The notes: generated by a model from the sequence alone, not told the origin. Positions 7,835-16,084 are shown, counted from the first letter of the stretch. The stretch: 64,000 nucleotides of DNA from Rhizobium sp. WYCCWR10014 (GCF_001657485.1 NZ_LXFU01000035.1:248001-312000), one strand, 5' to 3'. Numbers and translations: made by a program.

Positions 7835-7862
7835 AGCACCCAGCCGTCGCAGGCTGGGTGCT
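7835..7862. terminator. Hairpin between convergent genes
   Basis: AGCACCCAGCC and GGCTGGGTGCT form a perfect 11-base-pair stem. It lies 12 bases after the PhyH-family stop and touches the stop codon of the convergent GlxA-type gene. T-runs are poor on both sides, but the placement fits a shared terminator. Confidence 0.6.
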
Positions 7863-8806
7863 CACATCTGCAGCTCCTGCTGAGCGTTGCGGCGTATTGC
7901 CTGCGGCGGCTGGCCAAAGGCGCGCAGGAAAGCGCGGCGCATACGCTCGCGGTCGGCAAAGCCGGTCTCGTCGGCGACGACGTCAATCGGATGGCGGCTC
8001 TGCTCCATCATCAGCCGGGCGGCTTCGAGCCGCAGGTTCTCGACGGCCTTGGCCGGCGCTTGCCCGGTTTCGGCGCGGAAGGCGCGGCTGAACTGGCGAG
8101 GGCTGAGATGGGCCACCTCCGCCAGCTCGTCGACCGAAAGCCCCGATTTCAGATTGCTGCGGGCGTGGGCGAGCGCCTTCTGGATGCGGTCTGATTTGGG
8201 CTCCAGCTCCAGCAGGGCGGAAAATTGCGACTGGCCGCCGGCGCGCCTGTGATAGACGACGAGTTTGCGGGAAACGGCGCGCGCCACATCGAAACCGTGA
8301 TCCTTCTCGACCATCGCCAAAGCCAGATCGAGACCGGCCGTCATGCCGGCCGAGGTCCAGATCGAACCGTCGATGATGAAGATCCGGTCCTCTTCCATCT
8401 TTATCTTGGGATAGCGGCTTTGCAGTTCGCGCGAGACGTACCAGTGCGTCGTCGCGCGGCGGCCGTCGAGGATGCCGGCTTCAGCGAGAAAGAAGGCACC
8501 GGTGCAGATCGAGGCCAAACGACGCGCGGCCGGCAGGGCTGCGCGGATGAAGTCGGCTTCTGCGGCATTCGGCAACCTGATACCGGGCGCGCCTGTCACG
8601 ATCAGCGTGTCGAGGGCTGGGTCGCCAAACGCCTCCGTTTCCATCACCATGCCAAGCGAGTTGGCAATCGGTCCGCCATTTTCGGAGAGGTAGCGGATCT
8701 CATAAACCTTTTCCTCGAGTTCGAGATTGGCGAACTCGAAGGCGGAGACGGCCGCCAGGCTCATGATCTGGAAGCCGGGATAGAGCAGAAAGCCGATTTG
8801 CTGCAT
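7862..8806 (-). CDS. GlxA family transcriptional regulator (DJ-1/PfpI plus AraC HTH)
   Basis: A 314-residue two-domain regulator. Residues about 1-170 form a DJ-1/PfpI (glutamine amidotransferase-like) domain, with the nucleophile-elbow region ASICTGAFFLAEAGIL containing a Cys. Residues about 215-310 form an AraC-type double helix-turn-helix (SVDELAEVAHLSPRQFSRAF and IDVVADETGFADRERMRRAF). Such proteins usually activate or repress a neighbouring operon in response to a small ligand. The ATG at 8806 is chosen because GAAGG lies eight bases ahead; an ATG six bases upstream is too close to it. It is divergent from an SDR gene, with a perfect 9-bp inverted repeat between them. Confidence 0.92.
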   Translation of the reverse strand: MQQIGFLLYPGFQIMSLAAVSAFEFANLELEEKVYEIRYLSENGGPIANSLGMVMETEAFGDPALDTLIVTGAPGIRLPNAAEADFIRAALPAARRLASICTGAFFLAEAGILDGRRATTHWYVSRELQSRYPKIKMEEDRIFIIDGSIWTSAGMTAGLDLALAMVEKDHGFDVARAVSRKLVVYHRRAGGQSQFSALLELEPKSDRIQKALAHARSNLKSGLSVDELAEVAHLSPRQFSRAFRAETGQAPAKAVENLRLEAARLMMEQSRHPIDVVADETGFADRERMRRAFLRAFGQPPQAIRRNAQQELQM

Positions 8807-8830
8807 GATCATCACCTTCGAAAAAGAGGA

Positions 8831-8865
8831 TGTCCTGAAAAGTGGTATATATGACATTCAGGACA
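8831..8865. promoter_or_regulatory. Inverted repeat between glxA-type and SDR genes
   Basis: TGTCCTGAA (8831-8839) and TTCAGGACA (8857-8865) are perfect inverted arms with a 17-base AT-rich spacer containing TATATAT. It sits in the divergent promoter region and is the likely operator of the GlxA-type regulator. Confidence 0.6.
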
Positions 8866-8932
8866 GGCGCAATCGGGCGTAAGACTCTCCTCAAGCGCAA
8901 GGCATTGGGTCAGCGCATGCAAGGAGACGGAT

Positions 8933-9730
8933 ATGACGCAGGAACATAAGGGTACGGCGCTGGTGACAGGCGCATCCTCGGGCATCGGCGCAATCTATGC
9001 CCACAGGCTGGCGAAGCAGGGTTACGACCTCATCATCGTCGCCCGCAACGGCGAGCGGCTGAAGGCGCTGGCAAGCCGGCTGACCGAAGAGACCGGCCGG
9101 ACGGTCGAGACTGTCGTTGCCGATCTCGGCAACCGGGCCGATCTCGCCCGCATCGAAGGGGTGCTCAGGGAAGACCGGAGCGTCACGCTTCTGGTCAACA
9201 ATGCCGGTGTCGGTGGAACTGCGCCGCTGCTTTCCGCCGATGTCGACAAGATGCAGGAGATGATAGAGCTCAACGTCACGGCACTGACGCGGCTGACCTA
9301 TGCTGTCGTGCCGGGTTTCGTCGCACGCGGCGGCGGTACGATCATCAATATTTCCTCCATCGTCGCGATCGCGCCGGAGCTGCTGAACGGCGTTTACGGC
9401 GGTACGAAAGCCTTCGTACTCGCCTTCAGCCAGTCGCTGAAGCACGAACTGGCGGACAAGAACATCCGCGTGCAGGCCGTGCTGCCCGGCGCCACCGCAA
9501 CAGAATTCTGGGGCATCGCCGGCACGCCAGTCGAACACCTGCCCAATGAGATCGTGATGTCGGCGGAGGATATGGTCGATGCGTCGCTCGTAGGCCTCGG
9601 GCAGGGCGAATTCGCGACCATACCGTCGCTCGAGGATGCCGGTCTGCTTGCCGCCTACGAGCAGGCGCGCGAAGCGCTGATGCCGAACCTGTCTCGCAGC
9701 ATGCCGGCGGAGCGCTATAAAATCGCGTGA
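8933..9730 (+). CDS. SDR family NAD(P)-dependent oxidoreductase
   Basis: A 265-residue short-chain dehydrogenase/reductase. The cofactor motif is TGASSGIG (about residues 13-20), then NNAGVGG, and the catalytic set is the Ser in INISSIVAIAP and YGGTK (YxxxK). An Arg in IVARNGERL after beta-2 suggests NADP(H) preference, though this is inference. The ATG is preceded by AAGGAGA at a good distance. It is divergent from the GlxA-type regulator and probably regulated by it through the intervening inverted repeat. Substrate unknown. Confidence 0.92.
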   Translation: MTQEHKGTALVTGASSGIGAIYAHRLAKQGYDLIIVARNGERLKALASRLTEETGRTVETVVADLGNRADLARIEGVLREDRSVTLLVNNAGVGGTAPLLSADVDKMQEMIELNVTALTRLTYAVVPGFVARGGGTIINISSIVAIAPELLNGVYGGTKAFVLAFSQSLKHELADKNIRVQAVLPGATATEFWGIAGTPVEHLPNEIVMSAEDMVDASLVGLGQGEFATIPSLEDAGLLAAYEQAREALMPNLSRSMPAERYKIA

Positions 9731-9742
9731 CGTTTGCCGATA

Positions 9743-9772
9743 AAAAATCATCCACAGCAGGTGCTGTGGATG
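9743..9772 (-). terminator. Terminator of the threonine/serine dehydratase gene
   Basis: CATCCACAGC and GCTGTGGATG form a perfect 10-base-pair stem with a four-base loop. Read on the minus strand it is followed by six T residues, so it ends the transcript of the dehydratase gene at 9827. Confidence 0.8.
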
Positions 9773-9826
9773 GCCCAAGAGCGTTCACGGCATTTGCGGC
9801 CGATTGCAACCTTGTACCTGCGCTGT

Positions 9827-10801
9827 CTAGCCGAACCGTTCGAGCGCCGTGGCGAAGATATCGGCATCGACATTGCCACCCGAGGTGACGGCGACGATCG
9901 TGTCGCTTTCTAACGCGTCGCCGTGGAAAAGGGCGGCGGCGAGCGCCACGGCACCGCCAGGCTCGACGACAATCTTCAACCGCGTGAAGGCGAGCGCCAT
10001 AGCGCGCAGCGCCTCCTCGTCGGTGACGACGATGCCCGGGCCCGCGAGGCGCTTGAGGATCGGGAAGGTGATGTTGCCCGGCTGCGGCGTGACGATCGCA
10101 TCGCAGATCGAGCCCGATACCGCCGCGTTGCGTTCGATCTTACCGGAGGCGAGCGAGCGGGTGGTGTCGTCGAAATCCCTGGGCTCGCAGGGGCGGACAC
10201 GAAAGCCGGGCGCGCTGGCTTCAAGGGCGAGCGCGATGCCGGAGGTCAATCCGCCGCCGCCGCAGGGCACGAGGACTTCGGCTGATGTCACGCCTTCCTC
10301 TTCGGCCTGTTCGGAGATTTCGAGACCGGTCGTGCCCTGACCGGCGATGACCAGTGGTTCGTCGAAGGGCTTGATCAGCGTCAGGCCGCGCTCGGCCGAA
10401 AGCCTCGCGCCGATCTCGTCGCGATCCTCGTTGACGCGATCGTAGAGCACCACTTCGGCGCCGAAGGCGCGGGTATTGTCAATCTTCAGCTTCGGCGCAT
10501 CGCTCGGCATGATGATGACGGAGGGGATATTGTGCAGCTTGGCAGCAAGCGCAACGCCCTGGGCGTGGTTGCCGGAGGAGAAGGCGATGACGCCCTTCGA
10601 GCGTAACGCAGCGTCGAGGCCGGAGACGGCCGACCAGCCGCCGCGAAACTTGAACGAGCCGGAATGCTGCAGACATTCCGCTTTCACGAACAGACGCCGG
10701 CCGCCTATCTCATCGAGGAAAGGGGAGGAGAGAAGCGGCGTGCGCCTTGCATGACCGCGCAGACGGGCGCGGGCTGCGACAATCATTTCAATGCTGGCCA
10801 T
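9827..10801 (-). CDS. Threonine/serine dehydratase (PLP-dependent)
   Basis: A 324-residue fold-type II PLP enzyme of the threonine dehydratase/serine racemase group. The PLP lysine is in HSGSFKFRGGW (about residue 50), SSGNHAQGVA binds the carboxylate, and the phosphate-binding glycine loop is PCGGGGLTSG. It lacks the C-terminal ACT-like domain of biosynthetic IlvA, so it is probably catabolic (threonine or serine to 2-oxo acid plus ammonia) or a racemase. The ATG at 10801 is preferred over an in-frame start at 10876 because homologues begin there. It has its own terminator and a palindrome upstream. Confidence 0.9.
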   Translation of the reverse strand: MASIEMIVAARARLRGHARRTPLLSSPFLDEIGGRRLFVKAECLQHSGSFKFRGGWSAVSGLDAALRSKGVIAFSSGNHAQGVALAAKLHNIPSVIIMPSDAPKLKIDNTRAFGAEVVLYDRVNEDRDEIGARLSAERGLTLIKPFDEPLVIAGQGTTGLEISEQAEEEGVTSAEVLVPCGGGGLTSGIALALEASAPGFRVRPCEPRDFDDTTRSLASGKIERNAAVSGSICDAIVTPQPGNITFPILKRLAGPGIVVTDEEALRAMALAFTRLKIVVEPGGAVALAAALFHGDALESDTIVAVTSGGNVDADIFATALERFG

Positions 10802-10870
10802 TCGGGAATCTTTCTGCTTGCGGGTTCGCCCATGCATAGGGCGCGGCAAGTCAATTGTGAACGGCGACTT

Positions 10871-10883
10871 TGTCACGGTGACA
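10871..10883. promoter_or_regulatory. 13-bp palindrome upstream of dehydratase gene
   Basis: TGTCAC-G-GTGACA is a perfect palindrome 70 bases upstream of the dehydratase start codon. It could be an operator; no regulator gene is adjacent. Confidence 0.35.
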
Positions 10884-10959
10884 TGAATGGTGCCACCTCT
10901 GCGTCTTTAGCCGCGTTGCGCTTTCCACCGACTGTTTGACCAGGCGATCCCCGAAAGCG

Positions 10960-12696
10960 TCAGTAGCCGCTTGCCGACCCTTCCGTTGCGCGGCTGTCCA
11001 TGGCGCCATTGTAGCGGGCGCCGCCACCCTTTTCGATGGCCGCAAGGCTTTTGCCGCCGACGAGGATGCCGGCGGCCTGGCCCCATTGCGGCGCGTCATT
11101 GCCACCATCGAAGCTGTAGCCCATGGCGGCGAGCGTCTTTTCGGTATCGGGGGACAGCGCATAGGGTTCGAGATAGACCTTGTCGGGCTGCCACTGATGA
11201 TGGAGACGCGGGGCGTTGACCGCCTGGCTGATATCCATGCCGAAATCGACGACATTGAGGATCGCTTCCAGCGTGATGGTGATGATGCGCGAGCCGCCGG
11301 GGCTGCCGATCACCATGAAGGGCTTGCCGTCCCGGGTGACGATCGTCGGGCTCATCGAGGAGAGCGGCGTCTTCTTCGGCGCGATGGCATTGGCTTCGCC
11401 TTGCACCAGTCCGTAGAGGTTCGGCACGCCGGGCTTGGAGGTGAAATCGTCCATCTCGTTGTTGAGCAGGACGCCGGTGCCAGGCGCCACCACGGCTGCA
11501 CCGAAGGAGCCGTTCAGCGTATAGGTGACGGCAACCGCATTGCCCTCGTCGTCGATGATCGAATAATGCGTCGTCTCGGTGCTTTCCTTGCCGCCGAGCG
11601 GCTTCAGGTTCGCCGAGGTGCCGGCCTTGTAGGGATCGATCTTGGCGGCAGTTTCCAAGGCATATTTCTTGTCGAGAAGCTTGGCGACCGGGTTCTCGAC
11701 GAAATCGGGATCGCCGAGGGCTGCGTTACGATCGACATAGGCGTAGCGCATCGCCTCGACCATGATGTGCACGGTTTCGGCCGAGTTATAGCCGAGATAG
11801 GAAAGCGGGTATCCTTCCAGAACGTTGAGGATCTCGCAGATGATCACGCCGCCGGAGGAAGGCGGCGGCGAGGAGATGATGTCGTAGCCGCGGTAATTGC
11901 ACTCGATCGGCTTCAGTTCGCGCACGGCATATTGCTCGAAATCCTCCTTGGCGAGGATACCGCCCTTGGCCTGGCTCGCCTTGACGATCGCTTCGGCGGG
12001 CGCGGCCTTGTAGAAGGCGTCGGGGCCTTTTTCGGAGATGGCGGCCAAGACTGTGGCGAGATCCGGCTGCTGGAGCTTTTCGCCCGATGCATAGGATTTA
12101 CCGTCGGGTTTCAGGAAGATCTTCGTCGCCTCCTCGTCCTTGGCGAGGCGCTTAGCGCTGCCGGCGAAACTTGCAGCGTCGCCCTGTTCCAGCGTGAAAC
12201 CTTCCTTGGCGAAGCGGAGCGCCGGCGCGATAAGATCCTGGCGCGACTTGGTGCCGTATTTCTCGCGCGCGGTCTCGAAGCCCATGACGGAGCCCGGCAC
12301 GCCGACGGCAAGATAACCGTCGAGGCTGGCACGCGGCACTATATCGCCCTTGGCATCGAGATACATGGTCTTCGTGGCGGCAAGCGGCGCGCGTTCGCGG
12401 AAATCGAGGAAGGTCTTGGTGCCGTCTTTCAGGCGGATGGTCATGAAGCCGCCGCCGCCGAGATTGCCGGCCGAGGGATAGACGACCGCCAGCGCATAAC
12501 CGACGGCGACCGCCGCATCGACGGCATTGCCGCCGCTTTTCAGTACTTCGACGCCGACATCGGTCGCCAGATGCTGGGCGGTGACGACCATGCCGTGCTC
12601 GGCTTCGACGGGCGCAGGCGAGGCGGCGAAAGCCGAGGTCAGGCTCAGCGACAGTGCTGATATGACGGAGATCGTCCCGATATGCAGGCGGCCCAT
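10960..12696 (-). CDS. ggt: Gamma-glutamyltransferase
   Basis: Gamma-glutamyltransferase cleaves glutathione and other gamma-glutamyl compounds in the periplasm. The 578-residue precursor starts with a Sec signal (MGRLHIGTISVISALSLSL, cleaved near AFA-ASP). The autocatalytic cleavage site that creates the small-subunit N-terminal Thr is in ESTETTHYSIID. Small-subunit landmarks are TYTLNGSFGAAVVAPGTG, LLNNEMDDFTSKPG, PLSSMSPTIV and GSPGGSRI. Length and order match the bacterial family. The ATG at 12696 has a strong AGGAGGGG site. The in-frame start at 12756 lacks one. No partner gene is adjacent. Confidence 0.96.
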   Translation of the reverse strand: MGRLHIGTISVISALSLSLTSAFAASPAPVEAEHGMVVTAQHLATDVGVEVLKSGGNAVDAAVAVGYALAVVYPSAGNLGGGGFMTIRLKDGTKTFLDFRERAPLAATKTMYLDAKGDIVPRASLDGYLAVGVPGSVMGFETAREKYGTKSRQDLIAPALRFAKEGFTLEQGDAASFAGSAKRLAKDEEATKIFLKPDGKSYASGEKLQQPDLATVLAAISEKGPDAFYKAAPAEAIVKASQAKGGILAKEDFEQYAVRELKPIECNYRGYDIISSPPPSSGGVIICEILNVLEGYPLSYLGYNSAETVHIMVEAMRYAYVDRNAALGDPDFVENPVAKLLDKKYALETAAKIDPYKAGTSANLKPLGGKESTETTHYSIIDDEGNAVAVTYTLNGSFGAAVVAPGTGVLLNNEMDDFTSKPGVPNLYGLVQGEANAIAPKKTPLSSMSPTIVTRDGKPFMVIGSPGGSRIITITLEAILNVVDFGMDISQAVNAPRLHHQWQPDKVYLEPYALSPDTEKTLAAMGYSFDGGNDAPQWGQAAGILVGGKSLAAIEKGGGARYNGAMDSRATEGSASGY

Positions 12697-12771
12697 GATT
12701 TCCCCTCCTATGGATCGTGATGGAAAAACATATGGGACTGCCGGAGCTTGAGGCAATGCAAGGAATTCGCT

Positions 12772-13614
12772 TTATGCGAGAAGCTCGGCGAGTTTCCTGT
12801 TGGTGTCGTCGTCATCGAGCGGCGTATAGACGATGAGCTTCATCTCCGGCCGGTTCGTCAGTGTCAGGCCGGTATGTTCGAAGGACATGCGGCCCTTGGC
12901 GGGATGGTCGATGCGCTTGATGCCGGATAATGGGCTGATGACCTCGTGGCGCTGCCACCAGTCGCGAAATTCCGGGCTTGCCTGTTTCAGCAGCGCGATC
13001 AGCCGCTCGAAATCCGGATCGCCGGCATAACGCGCGCTGTCTGCGCGAAACATTGCCAGCGAGACGCGTGCAACCGATTCCCAATCGACGAGCAGCCGGC
13101 GATGCGCCGGGTCGGCGAAGAGACGATGCATGATGTTGCGCTCGTCGCGGTCGAGCGTGTCATAGCCGCCGAAAAGCACGTCGGCGGCGCGGTTCCAGGC
13201 GAGCACGTCCCATCGGCGGCCGAGCACATAGGCCGGTTGATGGGTCAAGTTGGTTAGCATGCGCTGCAGCGGCTCGTCGACGCATTCGGGTGCGGACGAG
13301 ACTGCCTGCGGCACTTGCCGATTGTTGAGGGTGAAGAGATGCCGGCGTTCAGCCTCGTCGAGGCGCAGCGCATCGGCAAGAGCGTTGAGCACCTGCATGG
13401 AGGGCCTGATGTCGCGGCCCTGTTCCAGCCAGGTGTACCAGGTGGTGCCGACCCCGGCGAGCATGGCGAGCTCTTCGCGGCGGAGACCCGGCGTGCGTCG
13501 GCGAAACCCCTCCGGCAGGCCAACCTCGGAGGGCGTCAGCCGCTCACGGCGGGAGCGCAGGAAGGCTGCGAATTCACGGCGGCGGGCCTCGAATGTGTCG
13601 GATCTCTGGTCCAT
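12772..13614 (-). CDS. Helix-turn-helix regulator with MmyB-like ligand domain
   Basis: A 280-residue regulator with an N-terminal XRE-type helix-turn-helix (about residues 12-80: RRTPGLRREELAMLAGVGTTWYTWLEQGR is typical; key part GLRREELA and WYTWLEQGR) and a C-terminal MmyB-like PAS-type ligand-binding domain (about residues 105-270, with NLTHQPAYVLGRRWDVLAWN). This family often sits opposite an SDR or other oxidoreductase that it represses. Here it is divergent from the SDR gene at 13743 with a TATCA-N4-TGATA palindrome between them. ATG 13614 is preferred over an in-frame GTG/ATG twelve bases upstream. Confidence 0.93.
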   Translation of the reverse strand: MDQRSDTFEARRREFAAFLRSRRERLTPSEVGLPEGFRRRTPGLRREELAMLAGVGTTWYTWLEQGRDIRPSMQVLNALADALRLDEAERRHLFTLNNRQVPQAVSSAPECVDEPLQRMLTNLTHQPAYVLGRRWDVLAWNRAADVLFGGYDTLDRDERNIMHRLFADPAHRRLLVDWESVARVSLAMFRADSARYAGDPDFERLIALLKQASPEFRDWWQRHEVISPLSGIKRIDHPAKGRMSFEHTGLTLTNRPEMKLIVYTPLDDDDTNRKLAELLA

Positions 13615-13625
13615 GTCGGGAACCA

Positions 13626-13639
13626 TATCAGTATTGATA
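13626..13639. promoter_or_regulatory. Operator-like palindrome between MmyB-type and SDR genes
   Basis: TATCA-GTAT-TGATA is a perfect inverted repeat 12 bases upstream of the regulator start codon, in the divergent promoter region. Likely binding site of the MmyB-type regulator. Confidence 0.5.
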
Positions 13640-13742
13640 CCAGGATAAAACTGGAACTGTTTGCCGATTGCGGGCCGCGCATGATTGACGTGTCGCAGGT
13701 GGTTGAAGCGCCTGCGGCTCGATCAATTCAAGGAGCAGCATC

Positions 13743-14459
13743 ATGTCTTTGCAGCATGTGGTCGTCATCGGCGGTTCTTCCGGCATCGGTCTTGCCACGG
13801 CGAAATTACTTTTGAAACAGGGATACACGGTCACCATTGCCGGCCGCGACGGCGAAAAGCTTGCCGCGGCGAAGGCATCGCTTGAGGGCGATCCGCGTAG
13901 CCTCGTGCTCGATGCGGCGGAGCTTTCCAGCCTCGGGGAGGCTTTTGACGGGGTCGGCGCATTCGGTCATCTCGTGCTGGCGATGGGCAGCGGTCACGGC
14001 GCCGGACCCTTCGCGACGCTCGACATGGCGGATCTGCTTGCCGGTTTTCAGACCAAGCTCATCCCGCATGCAGCGGCAGCCCAGGCGGCACTGCCGCTGC
14101 TGCAGCCGGGCGGCAGCATCACCTTCGTTTCGGCGGTCAGCGCGCAGGCAGCGATGCCTGGCACGGCTGGACTCGCGGCCGTCAATGCCGGCATCGAGGC
14201 GATGGTGCCGGTGCTTGCCGCCGAGTTGAAGCCGTTGCGTGTCAACGGCGTTTCGCCTGGGGTCGTCGATACGCCGTGGTGGAGTTTCCTGCCGCCCGAG
14301 CAGCGCAGCAACGTCTTTGCGGATTTCGCCGGCCGCACCCCGGTCGGCCGTGTCGGCAGGCCGGAGGATATCGCGCAGGCGATTGCCTTCCTGATCGGAA
14401 ACGGCTTCATGAGCGGCCACGTCATCACCTGCGACGGCGGCGTGCGTCTCGGCGCCTAA
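13743..14459 (+). CDS. SDR family oxidoreductase
   Basis: A 238-residue short-chain dehydrogenase. The N-terminal cofactor motif is GGSSGIGLATA (residues 9-19), and TIAGRDGEKL follows beta-2. The catalytic Ser is in ITFVSAVSAQ, but the usual YxxxK appears altered: the region after it reads PGTAGLAAVNAGIEA, with no Tyr four residues before a Lys. The late motif VNGVSPGVVDTPWW is normal. This may mean an atypical or inactive SDR (see findings). AAGGAG precedes the ATG. It is divergent from the MmyB-type regulator. Confidence 0.9.
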   Translation: MSLQHVVVIGGSSGIGLATAKLLLKQGYTVTIAGRDGEKLAAAKASLEGDPRSLVLDAAELSSLGEAFDGVGAFGHLVLAMGSGHGAGPFATLDMADLLAGFQTKLIPHAAAAQAALPLLQPGGSITFVSAVSAQAAMPGTAGLAAVNAGIEAMVPVLAAELKPLRVNGVSPGVVDTPWWSFLPPEQRSNVFADFAGRTPVGRVGRPEDIAQAIAFLIGNGFMSGHVITCDGGVRLGA

Positions 14460-14484
14460 AGATGCTGAAAAAGGTGAGCGGTTT

Positions 14485-14850
14485 TCAGACGGTCCCGCCG
14501 ATGGTTTCGTCGGCGGGAAATTCCATGCCGGAGAGATCGCGGTCCTTCAGTGCCGCCCATTTCAGCAGCGCATCGAGCGCCGGGCAGAGCGCCTGGCCCC
14601 AATCGGTCAGACAATATTCGACCTTGGGCGGCACCTGATGATGAACGATACGGCGGATGATGCCGTCCGCCTCCATCTGCCGGAGCTGCTGGATCAGCAT
14701 CTTCTGCGAAATCGCCGGAATGGCGCGTTCTAGATCGGAGAAGCGCAGGGTCTTGCCGCCGAAGAGGTGGAAGAGAATGATCAGCTTCCAGCGTCCCTCC
14801 AGAATTTTCAGCACGTTTTCGACGCCGGTCGCGGCGGAATAGGGTGTCAT
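14485..14850 (-). CDS. HxlR family transcriptional regulator
   Basis: A 121-residue winged-helix protein of the HxlR family. The signature KILEGRWKLIILFHLFGG (about residues 15-32) and FSDLERAIPAISQKMLIQQLRQ (recognition region, cited in part) are characteristic, followed by IVHHQVPPKVEYCLTDWG of the wing. Members often sense electrophiles or oxidants through a cysteine; this protein has Cys in YCLTDWG and ALCPALD. It is divergent from an NTF2-like gene and SDR, which it probably controls; a TACTT-N6-AAGTA repeat lies between. Confidence 0.93.
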   Translation of the reverse strand: MTPYSAATGVENVLKILEGRWKLIILFHLFGGKTLRFSDLERAIPAISQKMLIQQLRQMEADGIIRRIVHHQVPPKVEYCLTDWGQALCPALDALLKWAALKDRDLSGMEFPADETIGGTV

Positions 14851-14860
14851 CCGACTACCT

Positions 14861-14876
14861 TACTTTTTGGTAAGTA
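14861..14876. promoter_or_regulatory. HxlR-type operator
   Basis: TACTT-TTTGGT-AAGTA is a perfect inverted repeat starting ten bases upstream of the HxlR start codon, with a further ATACTTTTTTGTA half-site nearby. This resembles TACT-n-AGTA sites described for HxlR/YodB regulators. Confidence 0.6.
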
Positions 14877-14954
14877 CCATACTTTTTTGTAGGTTCTTGT
14901 TATTTCGTAAGCCTATCGCCATCCTCTTTCCAAGGCAAGAAGAGAGGATCTTTC

Positions 14955-15284
14955 ATGACTATAGAACTCCCGAAACCGCTGCCGACCTATTTCGCCGCGA
15001 AGAACCGCAAGGACATAAATGGCATGCTTTCGACCTTTAACGAGGACGCAGATGTGCGTGACGAGGGCGAGGACATGCACGGCCATGCGGCGATCCGCGA
15101 CTGGATGGAAAAGACGACACGCAAATACGGCGTCACGGTCGAAGTTACCGGTCTGGCAGGGACGGAGGCTCAGCCGATCGTCTCTGCCCTTGTGGCCGGC
15201 AATTTTCCGGGCAGCCCGGCGACACTCCACTACCACTTCACGCTGGACGGCCAGTCCATCATCCATCTGGAGATCGGCGCATGA
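14955..15284 (+). CDS. NTF2-like (SnoaL/DUF4440-type) protein
   Basis: A 109-residue single-domain NTF2-like protein. The pattern PLPTYFAAKNRKDINGMLSTF followed by DADVRDEGEDMHGHAAIRDWM (landmarks) is typical of SnoaL-like folds, whose cone-shaped pocket binds small hydrophobic ligands. Activity is unknown. The ATG is preceded by AGAGAGGA. Its stop overlaps the start of the following SDR gene by four bases (ATGA), so they form one operon, divergent from the HxlR regulator. Confidence 0.88.
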   Translation: MTIELPKPLPTYFAAKNRKDINGMLSTFNEDADVRDEGEDMHGHAAIRDWMEKTTRKYGVTVEVTGLAGTEAQPIVSALVAGNFPGSPATLHYHFTLDGQSIIHLEIGA

Positions 15285-16084
15285 CGATCGCTCCAGGATT
15301 CCCCTTCGATCCAAGCGAATTTTCCGGCAAGCGCATTCTCGTCACCGGCGGCACCAAGGGCATGGGCGAGGCGATCGTTGCTCGCCTTTCGGCGGCCGGC
15401 GGCCGGGTCGCGACGACGGCGCGTTCGCCGCTGCCGGAGGGCCAGGCGCCTGATCTGTTCGTGCAAGCCGACATCAGCACCACTGCCGGCGTGAAGACCC
15501 TCGTTCAACGGATATTCGAGGCATTCGGCGGGCTTGATATCCTTATCAATAATGTCGGCGGATCGTCGGCGCCGAGCGGTGGCTTTGCAGCCCTTGCCGA
15601 CGAACATTGGCAGGCGGATATCGCCGCCAACCTGCTGACGCCGGTGCGGCTCGACCGGGCGTTTCTGCCCGGCATGATCGAGCGCGGCCATGGCGTCATC
15701 ATCCATGTGTCGTCGATCCAGAGGCGGCTGCCGCTCCACGAGGCGACACTTGCCTATGCGGCGGCGAAAGCGGCGCTTTCAAATTACAGCAAGGGGCTAT
15801 CGAAGGAGGTTGGACCGAAGGGCGTCAGAGTAAATACTATCGCGCCGGGCTTTATCGAAACGACGGCAGCCACGGCGTTGATCCGACGCATCGCCGACGA
15901 GGCGGGCATAGATGAGGAGGGCGGCCGGCAAATGTTGATGGATTCGCTCGGCGGCATTCCGCTCGGCAAGCCGGGGCACCCCGACGACGTGGCCGAACTT
16001 GTTGCTTTTCTGGCGTCGCCGCGTGCGGCCTTCATTCACGGCGCCGAATATACGATCGACGGCGGTACGGTTCCGACCGTCTGA
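15281..16084 (+). CDS. SDR family oxidoreductase
   Basis: A 267-residue classical SDR. The cofactor loop is VTGGTKGMGEAIV (about residues 20-32), NNVGGSS marks the active-site strand, the catalytic Ser is in IHVSSIQRRLP, and Tyr/Lys in LAYAAAKAALSN. The NTIAPGFIETTA segment and the C-terminal GAEYTIDGGTVPTV are typical. Translationally coupled to the NTF2-like gene. Its last 49 bases overlap the 3' end of the convergent hydrolase gene, which is unusual in extent. Likely reduces or oxidises an aldehyde, ketone or alcohol; substrate unknown. Confidence 0.93.
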   Translation: MTIAPGFPFDPSEFSGKRILVTGGTKGMGEAIVARLSAAGGRVATTARSPLPEGQAPDLFVQADISTTAGVKTLVQRIFEAFGGLDILINNVGGSSAPSGGFAALADEHWQADIAANLLTPVRLDRAFLPGMIERGHGVIIHVSSIQRRLPLHEATLAYAAAKAALSNYSKGLSKEVGPKGVRVNTIAPGFIETTAATALIRRIADEAGIDEEGGRQMLMDSLGGIPLGKPGHPDDVAELVAFLASPRAAFIHGAEYTIDGGTVPTV

